Notes: a model not told the origin generated them from the sequence alone. Shown: positions 44,750 through 53,336, counted from the stretch's first letter. The stretch: DNA of 64,000 nt from Virgibacillus aidingensis (GCF_010994035.1 NZ_WIXN01000004.1:124001-188000); one strand, 5' to 3'. A program made the numbers and translations.

Positions 44750-45790
44750 TTATTCTCGAGCTTCATCTATGATTTCCATATATTCCTCTGCACCTTCACC
44801 AATTTTGTCAAAGTACTTCGGATACGCTTCTGAGACAGCCTCTCTAAATTCTGTCAGATCCGGCTCTGTTATTGTCAGACCTTCCTCTTCAAAGAACTGA
44901 ACCAATTCTTCTTCCTCTGTTTGGAATAATTCCGTGTGATAGTCTGTCGCTTCTGCAATACCATCGTTCAGAATCTGTTGAAGGTCTTCTGGAAGATCCT
45001 GCCACGTCTGTTCACTGACCACATACGTGTTATCATTTACAACATGATTGGTCAATGCGATATAGTCCTGTACTTCATGGAAGCTATTTGCTCTTACGGC
45101 AGGAAGCGGGTTATCCTGACCGTCAACCTGATTCGTCTGCAAAGCCAGATAAACTTCATCAAAACTCATCGGTGTCGGGTTGGCTCCCACATATTCCGCA
45201 TAGTCAAGCAGTGTTTCTGCTTCAGGGACACGGAGGTTCATGCCTTCCATATCCGCCAGTTCATTGATTTCAAAATTGGAAGATGTCACGCGTGTACCGT
45301 TATACGCACTGTCAACCACACGGAGACCATGCTCTTCCACTAATTCATTTCGCAGTTCTTCACCAAATTCCGTCTCATAAACGACACGCAGGATGTGATC
45401 AAAATCCTCAATTACGTAAGGTACTGCCAAAAGCTCGGAACGCGGGATCCACTGACCAAACCGTCCCATTTCCGATAAAGTGATATCCAATGATCCTTCC
45501 TGCAATTGCCCCAGCATGGAAAGGTCATCTCCCAGTTGCGCGTCCGGGTATATGGTGACCGTCAGCTGCCCATCACTTTCTTCCTCCACATATTCTGCCA
45601 AATATTCAGCAGCCTCATATTCATTGGACTGGGTGTTCGGCTGCATTCCAAACTGCAGTTCATACGTTTCCTCCGAGCCGCCATTTCCATCACTTTCGCC
45701 ATTTGAAGCCGTATCGCCCTCATTACCTCCACATGCTGCCATAACGAGCAGCATCACTGCACCTAATAAGAAAATCAGACTTCTTTTCAT
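44750..45790 (-). CDS. TRAP transporter substrate-binding lipoprotein (DctP/SiaP type)
   Basis: A 346-residue lipoprotein: signal MKRSLIFLLGAVMLLVMAAC with the lipobox Cys at residue 20, an acidic Gly/Ser/Asn linker, then the DctP fold: SNEYEAAEYLAEYVEEESDG, YPDAQLGDDLSMLGQLQEGS, NLRVPEAETLLDYAEYVGAN with the conserved substrate-binding Arg, PTPMSFDEVYLALQTNQVDG and QDNPL. It would deliver sialic acid to the SiaQM-like membrane subunits. Substrate from context. Confidence 0.9.
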   Translation of the reverse strand: MKRSLIFLLGAVMLLVMAACGGNEGDTASNGESDGNGGSEETYELQFGMQPNTQSNEYEAAEYLAEYVEEESDGQLTVTIYPDAQLGDDLSMLGQLQEGSLDITLSEMGRFGQWIPRSELLAVPYVIEDFDHILRVVYETEFGEELRNELVEEHGLRVVDSAYNGTRVTSSNFEINELADMEGMNLRVPEAETLLDYAEYVGANPTPMSFDEVYLALQTNQVDGQDNPLPAVRANSFHEVQDYIALTNHVVNDNTYVVSEQTWQDLPEDLQQILNDGIAEATDYHTELFQTEEEELVQFFEEEGLTITEPDLTEFREAVSEAYPKYFDKIGEGAEEYMEIIDEARE

Positions 45791-45807
45791 TACATTCTCC
45801 TCCTTAT

Positions 45808-46470
45808 TTATTCCACTTCACTCATTTTTAAAGAAAACTTCCTTGTTATTTCCTGTGGCCTTGTAATCGCACTTCCCACCACGACAGCGGAGGCACCCAT
45901 TTCCAGCGCCCGCTTCGCTTTATCCGGAGTATCTATATTTCCCTCCGCAATCACTGGTATATCTATTGCCTGCAGGATGGCTTCAAGCGCATCGAGAGGA
46001 CGGTCACCTTCTGTATCAGCCGTATAGCCGACCAGCGTGGTGCCCACCAGGTCCACCCCCAATTTCTCTGCCTGGATAGCTTCCTGTGCATTGGACACAT
46101 CTGCCATCAATCTTTGCCCGGGGAATTTTTCCTTCACCTCGTGAATAAAGGTTTCCAGTGTTTCCTTATTCGGCCGGACTCTGTCTGTTGCATCAAATGC
46201 GATGATTTCGACTCCCTCTTCATACAAAGCTTGTACTTCCTTAATCGTGGGAGTGATTCTGACTTCACTGTCATCGTAATTCTGTTTTATAATCCCTATA
46301 ATGGGCAAATTGACTTCTTTTTTTATGGCTTGCACATCGGCCACACTATTGGCCCGAATGCCATTAGCCCCTCCCTGATAGGCAGCCAATGCCATTTTGG
46401 ACATGATATATGAACTGTGAAGCGGTTCATCTTCTAAAGCTTGACAAGATACAATTAATTTTTTACTCAT
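45808..46470 (-). CDS. nanE: N-acetylmannosamine-6-phosphate 2-epimerase
   Basis: A 220-residue TIM-barrel enzyme: [95 protein letters not shown] and [11 protein letters not shown]. These are NanE signatures. It converts N-acetylmannosamine 6-phosphate to N-acetylglucosamine 6-phosphate. Neither nagA nor nagB follows in this operon, so further breakdown relies on genes elsewhere. Confidence 0.95.
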   Translation of the reverse strand: MSKKLIVSCQALEDEPLHSSYIMSKMALAAYQGGANGIRANSVADVQAIKKEVNLPIIGIIKQNYDDSEVRITPTIKEVQALYEEGVEIIAFDATDRVRPNKETLETFIHEVKEKFPGQRLMADVSNAQEAIQAEKLGVDLVGTTLVGYTADTEGDRPLDALEAILQAIDIPVIAEGNIDTPDKAKRALEMGASAVVVGSAITRPQEITRKFSLKMSEVE

Positions 46471-46500
46471 TTACTAAACTCCCATTGAACTATTTCTGAT

Positions 46501-47376
46501 TTATTCTTCTGTGGATATGATGTTTACAATCTTTTCTGCCTGTTTCCTTTCATCCTCTGTAAGTTCTTTGAAAGGGAATTTCATATAGCCGGCGTCAATT
46601 CCATACTGTTTTAATACATGTTTAATAGTTTGATAGACACCGAGTTTTTCCAATTGGGCTATCACTTTATTCATCTGTTTTTGTAAATCTTTCGCCTTTT
46701 CCATATCAGCGCTTTTTACAGCTTCATATAACGCAAGCGCTTCCTTGCCTATAATGTTATACGTGCTGCCAATGGCTCCATCTGCTCCGGAAACCGCAAA
46801 TTGCAGTACCATATCATCAGCCCCGCTGAAGAATACTTTATCTTGATGTATGTCTTTTAATACGGCCAGTTTGGAAAGATCCGTATCCGTGTACTTGACT
46901 CCCATCACATTTGGAATTGCCAGTAATTCTCCGTAGTCTTCAATAGAAAATTGTGCGCCGGTAAAGGCAGGATTTGAATAGATAATCATTGGATGATCCG
47001 TTTCCTCTGTCAGCCGCTCGTAATAAGCCTTGATTTCCCGAAAGCTGAATTTATAATAATATGGCGTGATCGCAGATAGCGCGTCATACCCGAGCTGCTT
47101 GGCATCCCTGCCCAATCGTACTGCTTCCTCTATGTTCAAGGAGCCAATCTGTCCAATCAGCGTGACAGCATTTCCGGCTTCCTCTTTGACTATTCTAAGT
47201 AAATCTTTTTTGGCACTTTCATCCATCAGAAAACTCTCTCCTGTGGAACCGCCTACATATAACCCATTCACTTTCATGTCGTCAATATTATAGCGAACCA
47301 CCTCCCTTAGACCTTTTTCATTGAGTGTACCATCCTTGTTAAACGGTGTTAGCAAGGCTGTAATAATACCTTTCAT
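46501..47376 (-). CDS. nanA: N-acetylneuraminate lyase
   Basis: A 291-residue DapA-superfamily aldolase. It has GLYVGGSTGESFLM (a G-S-T-G-E motif characteristic of sialic acid lyases), AITPYYYKFSFREIKAYY, MIIYSNPAFTG and GVKYTDTDLSKL with the Schiff-base Lys, then FSGADDMVLQF. It splits N-acetylneuraminate to N-acetylmannosamine and pyruvate. It is the first gene of the nan operon; ATG 47376 follows GGAGGGAC. The promoter and a cre-like site are just upstream. Confidence 0.93.
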   Translation of the reverse strand: MKGIITALLTPFNKDGTLNEKGLREVVRYNIDDMKVNGLYVGGSTGESFLMDESAKKDLLRIVKEEAGNAVTLIGQIGSLNIEEAVRLGRDAKQLGYDALSAITPYYYKFSFREIKAYYERLTEETDHPMIIYSNPAFTGAQFSIEDYGELLAIPNVMGVKYTDTDLSKLAVLKDIHQDKVFFSGADDMVLQFAVSGADGAIGSTYNIIGKEALALYEAVKSADMEKAKDLQKQMNKVIAQLEKLGVYQTIKHVLKQYGIDAGYMKFPFKELTEDERKQAEKIVNIISTEE

Positions 47377-47400
47377 TGTTGTCCCTCCATTCCTATTTTC

Positions 47401-47416
47401 GAGAACACGCTTTCAT
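47401..47416 (-). promoter_or_regulatory. cre-like site in the nan leader
   Basis: Minus strand ATGAAAGCGTGTTCTC keeps the left half and core (ATGAAAGCG, central C) of the cre consensus but misses three right-half positions. It lies about 12-27 bases after the predicted start. CcpA binding is plausible but weaker than at the fucosidase genes. Confidence 0.4.
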
Positions 47417-47434
47417 TTTTGAAGATTTAGGTGT

Positions 47435-47463
47435 ATCATATCAGTATGAAAGTAAGTTGTCAA
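47435..47463 (-). promoter_or_regulatory. SigA-type promoter of the nan operon
   Basis: A perfect TTGACA (47458-47463) and TATGAT (47435-47440, 5 of 6) with a 17-base spacer on the minus strand, leading to nanA. Start expected near 47428. Confidence 0.82.
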
Positions 47464-47477
47464 TTATTTTTTAAAAA

Positions 47478-47492
47478 TGGAGTTTAACTCCA
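47478..47492. promoter_or_regulatory. Palindromic operator candidate between nanA and the RpiR gene
   Basis: TGGAGTTTAACTCCA has perfect 7-bp arms about a central base and lies 15 bases upstream of the nanA -35 box and about 70 bases before the regulator gene. It is a natural binding site for the divergent RpiR regulator. An AGCTGCAGCT palindrome follows at 47499-47508. Confidence 0.6.
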
Positions 47493-47559
47493 AAAAAGAG
47501 CTGCAGCTGTTTTAAAGGTAAGATAAAATTAGTGGGAGAATGTACAAAGGAGATGGGGA

Positions 47560-48402
47560 ATGGTGAACCGTTTTAATGACAATAACCTAAACTTGTCCAT
47601 GTTAATGGAGCAGCACAAGAATAAATTCACAAAATCCGAGCTGAAATTGTACAACTTCATTACAGAAAACTTTGAAAATATTGTTTATCAATCACTAACG
47701 GAAATGGCTATTGCATGCCACGTTGGCGAAGCAACCGTTTTACGGTTTTGCCGCAAACTTGGTTATAAAGGTTATCAGGAGTTCAAACTGGCTTTGGCAA
47801 GAGAGCTCTCTATTCGCGAGAAGCATGGGAATGACGGAACATATATCGACAAAGTAAGAAACAATATGATCCAAGCAGTCGACGATACGTACAAATTAGT
47901 GGACGATGACCACTTACAGATGGCCATTGATAAAATACACGATGCTCAATCTGTTGTTGTGTATGGTGTGTCTTCGTCGGGAATTGCCGGCCTGGATATG
48001 CAAAATAGATTAATGCGAATTGGGATGAACATCGAAACCATCACAGACTCTCACAATCAGGTAATCCGTTCCAACTCCACCAACAGGGAAACAGTCATTA
48101 TCGCGATCAGCCTTACAGGCAGCACCAAAGATATCGTGGATGCTGTAAAAACAGCAAAGAGTAACGGCGCTGCAGTAATTGCAATCACGAACTATATGGA
48201 ATCACCTTTAACCAGTTATGCCGATATCGTCCTGCTGACTTCCGCAAAAGAAAATCCATTGGACAGCGGCTCACTTGTATCAAAAATATCCCAGTTGTTT
48301 GTGATCGATCTGTTATGCACGGGAATCACGATGAAAAATTATGAAGGGGCCAAACAAATTAAAGAGCAGGTTGCACAAACGATATCCGAAAAATTATATT
48401 AA
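47560..48402 (+). CDS. RpiR-family transcriptional regulator, probable sialic acid regulator
   Basis: A 280-residue regulator: N-terminal RpiR helix-turn-helix (KSELKLYNFITENFENIVYQ, SLTEMAIACHVGEATVLRFCRKLGYKGYQEFKLAL) and a SIS sugar-phosphate-binding domain at about 115-250 (VVVYGVSSSGIAGLDMQNRL, TVIIAISLTGSTKDIVDAV, VIAITNYMESPL). It is divergent from the nan operon with a palindrome between, so it most likely senses a sialic-acid-derived sugar phosphate such as N-acetylmannosamine 6-phosphate. AAAGGAG precedes ATG 47560. A terminator follows directly. Confidence 0.9.
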   Translation: MVNRFNDNNLNLSMLMEQHKNKFTKSELKLYNFITENFENIVYQSLTEMAIACHVGEATVLRFCRKLGYKGYQEFKLALARELSIREKHGNDGTYIDKVRNNMIQAVDDTYKLVDDDHLQMAIDKIHDAQSVVVYGVSSSGIAGLDMQNRLMRIGMNIETITDSHNQVIRSNSTNRETVIIAISLTGSTKDIVDAVKTAKSNGAAVIAITNYMESPLTSYADIVLLTSAKENPLDSGSLVSKISQLFVIDLLCTGITMKNYEGAKQIKEQVAQTISEKLY

Positions 48403-48406
48403 AATT

Positions 48407-48454
48407 AAAAAAACAAGGGTAATCTCTCTATGGTATGGATGCCCTTGTTTTTTT
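48407..48454 (+). terminator. Terminator after the RpiR gene
   Basis: AAAAAAACAAGGG (48407-48419) pairs perfectly with CCCTTGTTTTTTT (48442-48454). The T-run at the 3' side fits plus-strand termination five bases after the stop codon; the A-run makes it potentially bidirectional. Confidence 0.9.
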
Positions 48455-48623
48455 AATTTCTGTTTATATTTAATTATATGGGACGTCAGCATTTACTACT
48501 TACCCACAAAATCATAATATGCTCTATCAGCCGGACCATGATTTTAAATACTAAAAAAAGAATTATTTCACCATAAAAGTTGTATATGATAAGGGTTCTC
48601 AGGTATCACCAATACAAAAATGA

Positions 48624-48666
48624 AAAATGGTTTTGACCATCTTGATCCGATGATCAAAACCATTTT
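48624..48666 (-). terminator. Terminator after the short-chain dehydrogenase gene
   Basis: AAAATGGTTTTGA (48624-48636) and TCAAAACCATTTT (48654-48666) form a 13-bp perfect stem with further partial pairing in the loop; on the minus strand it is followed by TCATTTTTG. The rest of the 48403-48735 gap holds only the two terminators and A+T-rich sequence. Confidence 0.8.
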
Positions 48667-48735
48667 GAAGTTCTTATGCCTATTCTGTCCCAGCTTATTC
48701 AGTCCCTATTCTGTGAAACAAGACTGAAGCTTAAT

Positions 48736-49497
48736 TTATGATTTAGCTGTCAGTCCACCGTCAATAACCAATTCTGTCCCTGTCACGAATCGGGATTCAT
48801 CTGAAGCTAAATATAAAGCGCCATTCGCAATATCTATTGGATCTGCTATCCAATCCAACGGTATTCTAGCTAATTGTCCTTTCAACAGCTCTTCCGTACC
48901 AAGAAAGTCTTTGGTCATTGGTGTTTTAATATGACCCGGGTGGATGGAGTTCACACGGATTTGATCTTTTCCATAATCTACAGCAGCATTTTTGGTCATT
49001 AATCTCACGCCACCTTTGGCTGCAGTATATGCATGAGGTCCTCCGTTTCCTATCAGGCCGGCAATCGATGAAATGTTGATGATAGAGCCTTTACCAACTT
49101 TTTTCATTTCCGGAATGACATATTTCATACCTAAAAAGACACCTTTCAGGTCAACATCAATTACTCTATCCCATTCTTCTGTCTCTGTATCTGCAGCTCC
49201 CGCAGCTAAATCGCCTGTTATTCCTGCGTTATTTACTAATACGTCTACTTTCCCAAAGTTTTCGACTGCTGTATTCACAACCTTTTTCCAGTCATCTTCA
49301 TTGGCAACATCCTGTGCTATTGCAATGGCTTGTCCACCATTGTCTTTTATTTCTTTTACTACAGCTTCTACTTTACCTGATTGCACATCTGTAGCAACAA
49401 CCTTTGCCCCTTCTTTTGCAAATAAGCGTGCTTCTTCAGCACCCTGTCCATCAGCGGCACCTGTTATGATTGCTACTTTATCTGCTAAACGCCCCAT
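48736..49497 (-). CDS. Short-chain dehydrogenase/reductase (SDR)
   Basis: A 253-residue classical SDR: NAD-binding IITGAADGQGAEEARLFA, NNAG, the catalytic Ser in INISSIAG and Tyr/Lys in AYTAAKGG, and a C-terminal GALYLASDESRFVTGTELVI. The TGAADGQG loop and overall form resemble cyclopentanol or 3-alpha-hydroxysteroid type dehydrogenases, but substrate is unknown. Single gene, flanked by its own promoter and terminator and unrelated to the nan operon. GGAGGAATGT precedes ATG 49497. A palindrome over the -35 box suggests repressor control. Confidence 0.88.
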   Translation of the reverse strand: MGRLADKVAIITGAADGQGAEEARLFAKEGAKVVATDVQSGKVEAVVKEIKDNGGQAIAIAQDVANEDDWKKVVNTAVENFGKVDVLVNNAGITGDLAAGAADTETEEWDRVIDVDLKGVFLGMKYVIPEMKKVGKGSIINISSIAGLIGNGGPHAYTAAKGGVRLMTKNAAVDYGKDQIRVNSIHPGHIKTPMTKDFLGTEELLKGQLARIPLDWIADPIDIANGALYLASDESRFVTGTELVIDGGLTAKS

Positions 49498-49537
49498 TTA
49501 CATTCCTCCAGTTAGTTATTTTTAGTAACTTATTATA

Positions 49538-49571
49538 TTAATATCATAACAACTATTTTGTGTAAACACAA
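49538..49571 (-). promoter_or_regulatory. Promoter of the SDR gene overlapped by a palindromic operator
   Basis: TTTACA (49561-49566, 5 of 6) and TATTAA (49538-49543) with a 17-base spacer on the minus strand. The palindrome TTGTGTTTACACAA (49558-49571, 6-bp perfect arms) covers the -35 box. A second short inverted repeat, AGTTA/TAACT, lies at 49512-49528 in the leader. Confidence 0.6.
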
Positions 49572-50136
49572 TTTTTTTGCTTACTTAGAAGTTAATAATA
49601 TGTATAGATGCTATCTCCGTATCGCTTCCTTCCATTAAGCTTGTTTAAGAAACAGTTCTAAATAACACACACAAAAAGAACTAGACCTCTACTCCTGTGC
49701 CAATCTTCGGATATTACTAAAGATGAGCAAGCAGTTTAGAGATTTTCATGTATAGTGGTTATATCAGGTTCATTCTGTGTCTCCATAATTTCACACGTTG
49801 ACTCTCCCCCTCTATGCAAACTCCTATTTAATTTCCTTCCATTCAACTTTTATAATGTCCAATATCTTGATTATGATACTCAGGTTAAAGCAGGATTAAA
49901 TAAAATCGGAAAAAAGTTTGCCCCGATGTAATTTCCCGGCTGCCCATTACTCACATTTGCAAAACTTCAAACGACACCAATCGGTTCGTCCATTTTCATA
50001 GAAAAAGTGTAATAAATTCATTAGAAGAAGAGTCTATTTTCTCTTAACGATTACAAGAGTCTACTTTTTTTGGTTGTTTATAATGTACAGGCACTTTGAT
50101 AGAACATAGCTTATATAGCGAAGGAGATGATAAATT
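49572..50136. other. Intergenic region before the amidase gene
   Basis: No gene recognised on either strand. The part near the amidase gene contains a 9-base direct repeat AAGAGTCTA at 50028-50036 and 50055-50063, the second followed by a T-run, and a TATAAT at about 50079 for which I see no matching -35 box. Confidence 0.35.
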
Positions 50137-50838
50137 ATGGTTCCAATTAAAAGAGCTATTCTTTCACAAAACGCTCCAAATGTTCCGGGGCGTACGATGA
50201 CACCACTTTATATTACCGTTCACAATACGGCTAATACGTCGGCTGGGGCAGATGCTGAAATGCATAAAAATTATCTGCATAATGGCAGTGGCGGCCGACA
50301 AGCCAGCTGGCACTATACTGTAGATGACACTGAAATATGGCAAACGCTGGAAGACTTTCAACAGGGCTGGCATGCAGGTGATGGTTCAGGCAGCGGGAAT
50401 ACCAGGTCGATAGGAATTGAAATTTGCGAGAATAGTGATGGTAACTTCAATAGGGCGGTAGAAAATGCACAATGGCTGATTAATCAGTTGATGAGTACGA
50501 ATAATATTTCATTGGGTAATGTTGTTTCCCATAGCCATTGGAGTGGTAAATACTGTCCAAGAAAGCTTTTGCCAACATGGAATGAATTTAAAGCAGGTAT
50601 TGGAAACCAGGGATCACCTGGTACGCTTTATAAAGTTCAGATTGGTGCATTTGGTGTACGGGACAATGCCGTGCAATTAGCCAATCAGGCAACAGATGCT
50701 GGGTTTGATAACTTTATCGTGCATGAAGGCGGTCTTTATAAAGTCCAAATTGGTGCATTCAGCGACAGAGGCAATGCAGTAGCACTTGCCGATCAAGCAA
50801 GTGATGCAGGGTTTGACGTTTATATCGTGCAAGAGTAA
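50137..50838 (+). CDS. N-acetylmuramoyl-L-alanine amidase (Amidase_2) with two SPOR repeats
   Basis: A 233-residue peptidoglycan amidase. Residues about 1-155 are the Amidase_2 domain with zinc ligands in YITVHNTAN (His29) and in VVSHSHWSGKYCPRKLLP, and GIEICEN between. Residues about 163-233 are two 36-residue SPOR-type repeats, each starting LYKVQIGAF and ending FIV/YIV. It cleaves between muramic acid and L-alanine; the repeats bind denuded glycan. There is no signal peptide, as in CwlC-like mother-cell lysis amidases of sporulating bacilli and in phage endolysins. No phage genes are nearby, so a sporulation role is the better guess. AGGAGATG precedes ATG 50137. Confidence 0.9.
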   Translation: MVPIKRAILSQNAPNVPGRTMTPLYITVHNTANTSAGADAEMHKNYLHNGSGGRQASWHYTVDDTEIWQTLEDFQQGWHAGDGSGSGNTRSIGIEICENSDGNFNRAVENAQWLINQLMSTNNISLGNVVSHSHWSGKYCPRKLLPTWNEFKAGIGNQGSPGTLYKVQIGAFGVRDNAVQLANQATDAGFDNFIVHEGGLYKVQIGAFSDRGNAVALADQASDAGFDVYIVQE

Positions 50839-51106
50839 GTAAACGCGTTTTCCAAAAAGAATAGGATGAAATAGTTAGAGATTCTTAATTCAAAAGCCCT
50901 CTTTCAATAATTTAAAAATCCCCTTTCAGTAATGTATCCGCTTATTGTGAAGGAAACCGAGAAAGTCTCTAAAAGATGGTATAGTTCTCAAAAAAGAGAA
51001 TTATGCCTTCTTTTTTATATAATCTGACTCAACTTCTGCCGTGTTTCGCTTCACTCCCTAATGAATGTCCTGTCACCAATAAATCTAAATAAATGATAAC
51101 AGTAGT
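50839..51106. other. Intergenic region after the amidase gene
   Basis: No gene seen from 50839 to 51514. A weak AAAAAAGA/TCTTTTTT hairpin is around 50990-51017; stronger terminator candidates are at 51107-51128 and 51401-51422 and are listed separately. Confidence 0.35.
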
Positions 51107-51128
51107 CCGCATCTAAACATAGGTGCGG
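51107..51128 (+). terminator. Terminator candidate downstream of the amidase gene
   Basis: CCGCATCT (51107-51114) pairs with AGGTGCGG (51121-51128) with one G-T pair, followed by GTTATTTTTC on the plus strand. It lies about 270 bases after the amidase stop. Confidence 0.45.
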
Positions 51129-51400
51129 GTTATTTTTCGCTTACATATGTCGTATTCACCAGGGTCGCGTAAAATGAATGCAATGATTTGAAGAAAGTCA
51201 TCCGGATATAATGAATGCTTGCATTATCAAGGAGCTTATAAATCTTGGGGGTCCCGATAAAACTTCACGATCTCCTCCAGGAAAGATAAATAAATTGTGA
51301 CTAGGCGAATGAAAAAAAATAATATGCTGGGAGCATGCGTAAATTTGATATTTTATATTTGTGGCGAAGGTGGAGTTTTAATCCATCGTATAAAACAAAA

Positions 51401-51422
51401 CCTCCTATAAAAATATAGGAGG
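51401..51422 (-). terminator. Terminator after the AtuA-like/DUF4387 pair
   Basis: CCTCCTATA (51401-51409) and TATAGGAGG (51414-51422) form a perfect 9-bp stem with a four-base loop. On the minus strand it is followed by TTTTGTTTTAT, about 90 bases after the DUF4387 stop. Confidence 0.75.
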
Positions 51423-51514
51423 GTAAGCCGTATCTTTTATTTCGGTTTCTATCCAGTAAAACATCAAAGCGATCATTGAATCATCAGAATTTACAGTAAT
51501 AATAATGAAATACC

Positions 51515-51835
51515 TTAAACCGGAACTTCTACATCCAATAATGGTGCATACTGCTGGCTTCCGAAAATATCGCCGTCACCAGGACTTCCACTCGGTTTAT
51601 TACGTCTAATGGTAAACTTGATCGCATATGCCGGATCGAACTGAACAAAATCTGTAACCCTCTCCAATGGAATATGATAAAGTTCAGCTATCGTTTCCTT
51701 TGTTAACACTTCGCTCTTGCATACGAGATCATATTGTTCTTTCTCTCTGAAAATAATATCAAATGTGATCTTATCTGTTCCAGCATTCTTGGAACGAATC
51801 GTTTTCGCCAAATCATTTAGAGTTTTTTTGGACAA
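51515..51835 (-). CDS. DUF4387 family protein, partner of the AtuA-like protein
   Basis: A 106-residue protein with the DUF4387 pattern: TLNDLAKTIRSKNAGTDKIT, FDIIF, then TDFVQFDPAYAIKFTIRR and GDIFGSQQYAPLLDVEVP at the end. DUF4387 proteins are usually encoded next to, or fused to, AtuA/DUF1446 proteins, as here (22 bases apart). The pair may form one enzyme. No membrane segment or signal. The start is TTG 51835 with GAGGGTG eight bases upstream. Biochemical function unknown. Confidence 0.8.
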   Translation of the reverse strand: MSKKTLNDLAKTIRSKNAGTDKITFDIIFREKEQYDLVCKSEVLTKETIAELYHIPLERVTDFVQFDPAYAIKFTIRRNKPSGSPGDGDIFGSQQYAPLLDVEVPV

Positions 51836-51856
51836 TCCTATTCACCCTCTCATTAA

Positions 51857-53236
51857 TTACGCATTTACTTTTTGATTTACTTCCTCCACTTGCACATCAA
51901 ACAGCTCAAGTGGATCCTCCACAGGTACCACGTGATTCATCGTCCACTCATAGGTTGGTCCTGCATAAATAACATCATCAATCAAATAAGCTGCTGTTCC
52001 CGCTGTTCCTTTTACCTGCGGAAGTCTTGCGTAAAAAATTTGTCTTGTGGCAAAGAGCGTCAATTCCTCTGCAGTAACTTTCGAATCCGCAACTCCTTCT
52101 ACGACAATTCCTAATTCATGAGACTTAATTTCTGTAACAGGTTCCAAATCTCCCATCACACCATTTTTTCCAAAGATGCGGAAATTTAAGTGGTATTCTT
52201 CTCCTGCAAATTCTTTTTCTACCTGTTCGTAAGCAAATTTAATGACATCATCAATATGTTCAATGGTATAAGGATCCCGGACCCCGGCGATGCCAAGAAA
52301 TTTCTCACCAACCATCCCGGAACCTTCAAGCTTTACTTTTATATCACCTTCAACGGGAACATACTTCATTCCCGTAATTTTCGTCGTTTTTTCATTGTAT
52401 TGTTCATAATGGCAATGTTTCATGTCCAGCATGCCGCCGGCAAAATATTCATAATATGGGTTTGCTCTTTCATACATCGCATGGCCTGCAACAGATGCCA
52501 CTGTACAGCGCTGATCAGGATGCATGGCTGTCACTTTTACATCATCATGGGTAATGGTACCGATTACACTTTCTTTTGCGCCATATGGTTCTGCACAAAA
52601 AGAGGCACATTCCAGGACTTTGCCTAAATAATATGCATTTGCTTCAGGGAAGCCTTCACGAATGGCCGGTGCAGCAAAAATGGCTACATCACTGGATCTC
52701 CCGCCAATTACAACATCCGCTCCCATATCAAGGGCTTCAATAAATGGATGTACGCCTGCTACCGCCACAATACGATCGGTTTTTTCAACGTTTTCCATTT
52801 GAAGATTTTCACGCTCATCCAACCCTTCAATGACAACCTCATTCGTCAATTTATCCTTCAAATAATTTTTCTCGACCTCAGAATAAAAGTACGCTATTTT
52901 AAAAGGCGGCAAGTCATGTTCTTTTGCTAAATCTTTAATCATTTGCACATACATATCGACACGGCTATTCGCACCTGTATCTCCTGACGAACCAATCAGC
53001 ATAGGGACATCTTGTTCTCTTGATGCCAGTAACATGAGTTCCAAATCATGTTTTTGCCAATTATACATACTTACTGACCTGTCAGACCCAAGCGCAGAAG
53101 CCCCAATATCATCACTGCCGGAATCACAGCAATAATAATCAGGCTTGGTGGCAGCTGCTAATTTAAAACTTTCTTCTTTTGTTGGAGCAAATCCTAAATG
53201 ACCGTTTGGACTTACAATACGCAACTCCTTTTTCAT
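51857..53236 (-). CDS. AtuA-like (DUF1446) family protein
   Basis: A 459-residue cytoplasmic protein of the acyclic-terpene-utilisation AtuA family. Visible landmarks: RIVSPNGHLGFAPTKEESF, YYCCDSGSDDIGASALGSD, PMLIGSSGDTGANSRVDMYV, DMGADVVIGGRSSDVAIFAA, AEPYGAKESVIGTITHDDV, AMHPDQRCTVASVAGHAMYE and ALDMGADVV. The family is thought to act on acyl-CoA or hydroxy-acid substrates in catabolism, but the reaction is not well established. I choose ATG 53236 because GGGAGG is six bases upstream; ATG 53242 abuts that site. It is divergent in regulation from the TRAP/C26 genes across the GntR gene. Confidence 0.82.
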   Translation of the reverse strand: MKKELRIVSPNGHLGFAPTKEESFKLAAATKPDYYCCDSGSDDIGASALGSDRSVSMYNWQKHDLELMLLASREQDVPMLIGSSGDTGANSRVDMYVQMIKDLAKEHDLPPFKIAYFYSEVEKNYLKDKLTNEVVIEGLDERENLQMENVEKTDRIVAVAGVHPFIEALDMGADVVIGGRSSDVAIFAAPAIREGFPEANAYYLGKVLECASFCAEPYGAKESVIGTITHDDVKVTAMHPDQRCTVASVAGHAMYERANPYYEYFAGGMLDMKHCHYEQYNEKTTKITGMKYVPVEGDIKVKLEGSGMVGEKFLGIAGVRDPYTIEHIDDVIKFAYEQVEKEFAGEEYHLNFRIFGKNGVMGDLEPVTEIKSHELGIVVEGVADSKVTAEELTLFATRQIFYARLPQVKGTAGTAAYLIDDVIYAGPTYEWTMNHVVPVEDPLELFDVQVEEVNQKVNA

Positions 53237-53252
53237 AACCATCCTCCCAGTT

Positions 53253-53302
53253 GTTATAATGTGTTATAACAATGAGTTTAACACAAATATAGGTTATGTC
53301 AA
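53253..53302 (-). promoter_or_regulatory. Promoter of the AtuA-like operon with tandem GTTATAAY sites
   Basis: TTGACA (53297-53302, perfect) and TAAACT (53275-53280) with a 16-base spacer on the minus strand. Just downstream, at 53253-53260 and 53263-53270, are GTTATAAT and the full palindrome GTTATAAC, spaced 10 bases apart, i.e. on one face of the helix at the start of the transcript. These are good candidates for the neighbouring GntR regulator. Confidence 0.6.
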
Positions 53303-53336
53303 TTCTGAAAATAGGATCGATTTATAATCAAATAAG

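Noticed and set aside
50028-50063. AAGAGTCTA direct repeat before the amidase gene as a terminator
   Set aside because: The repeat is direct rather than inverted, so it does not form a stem.
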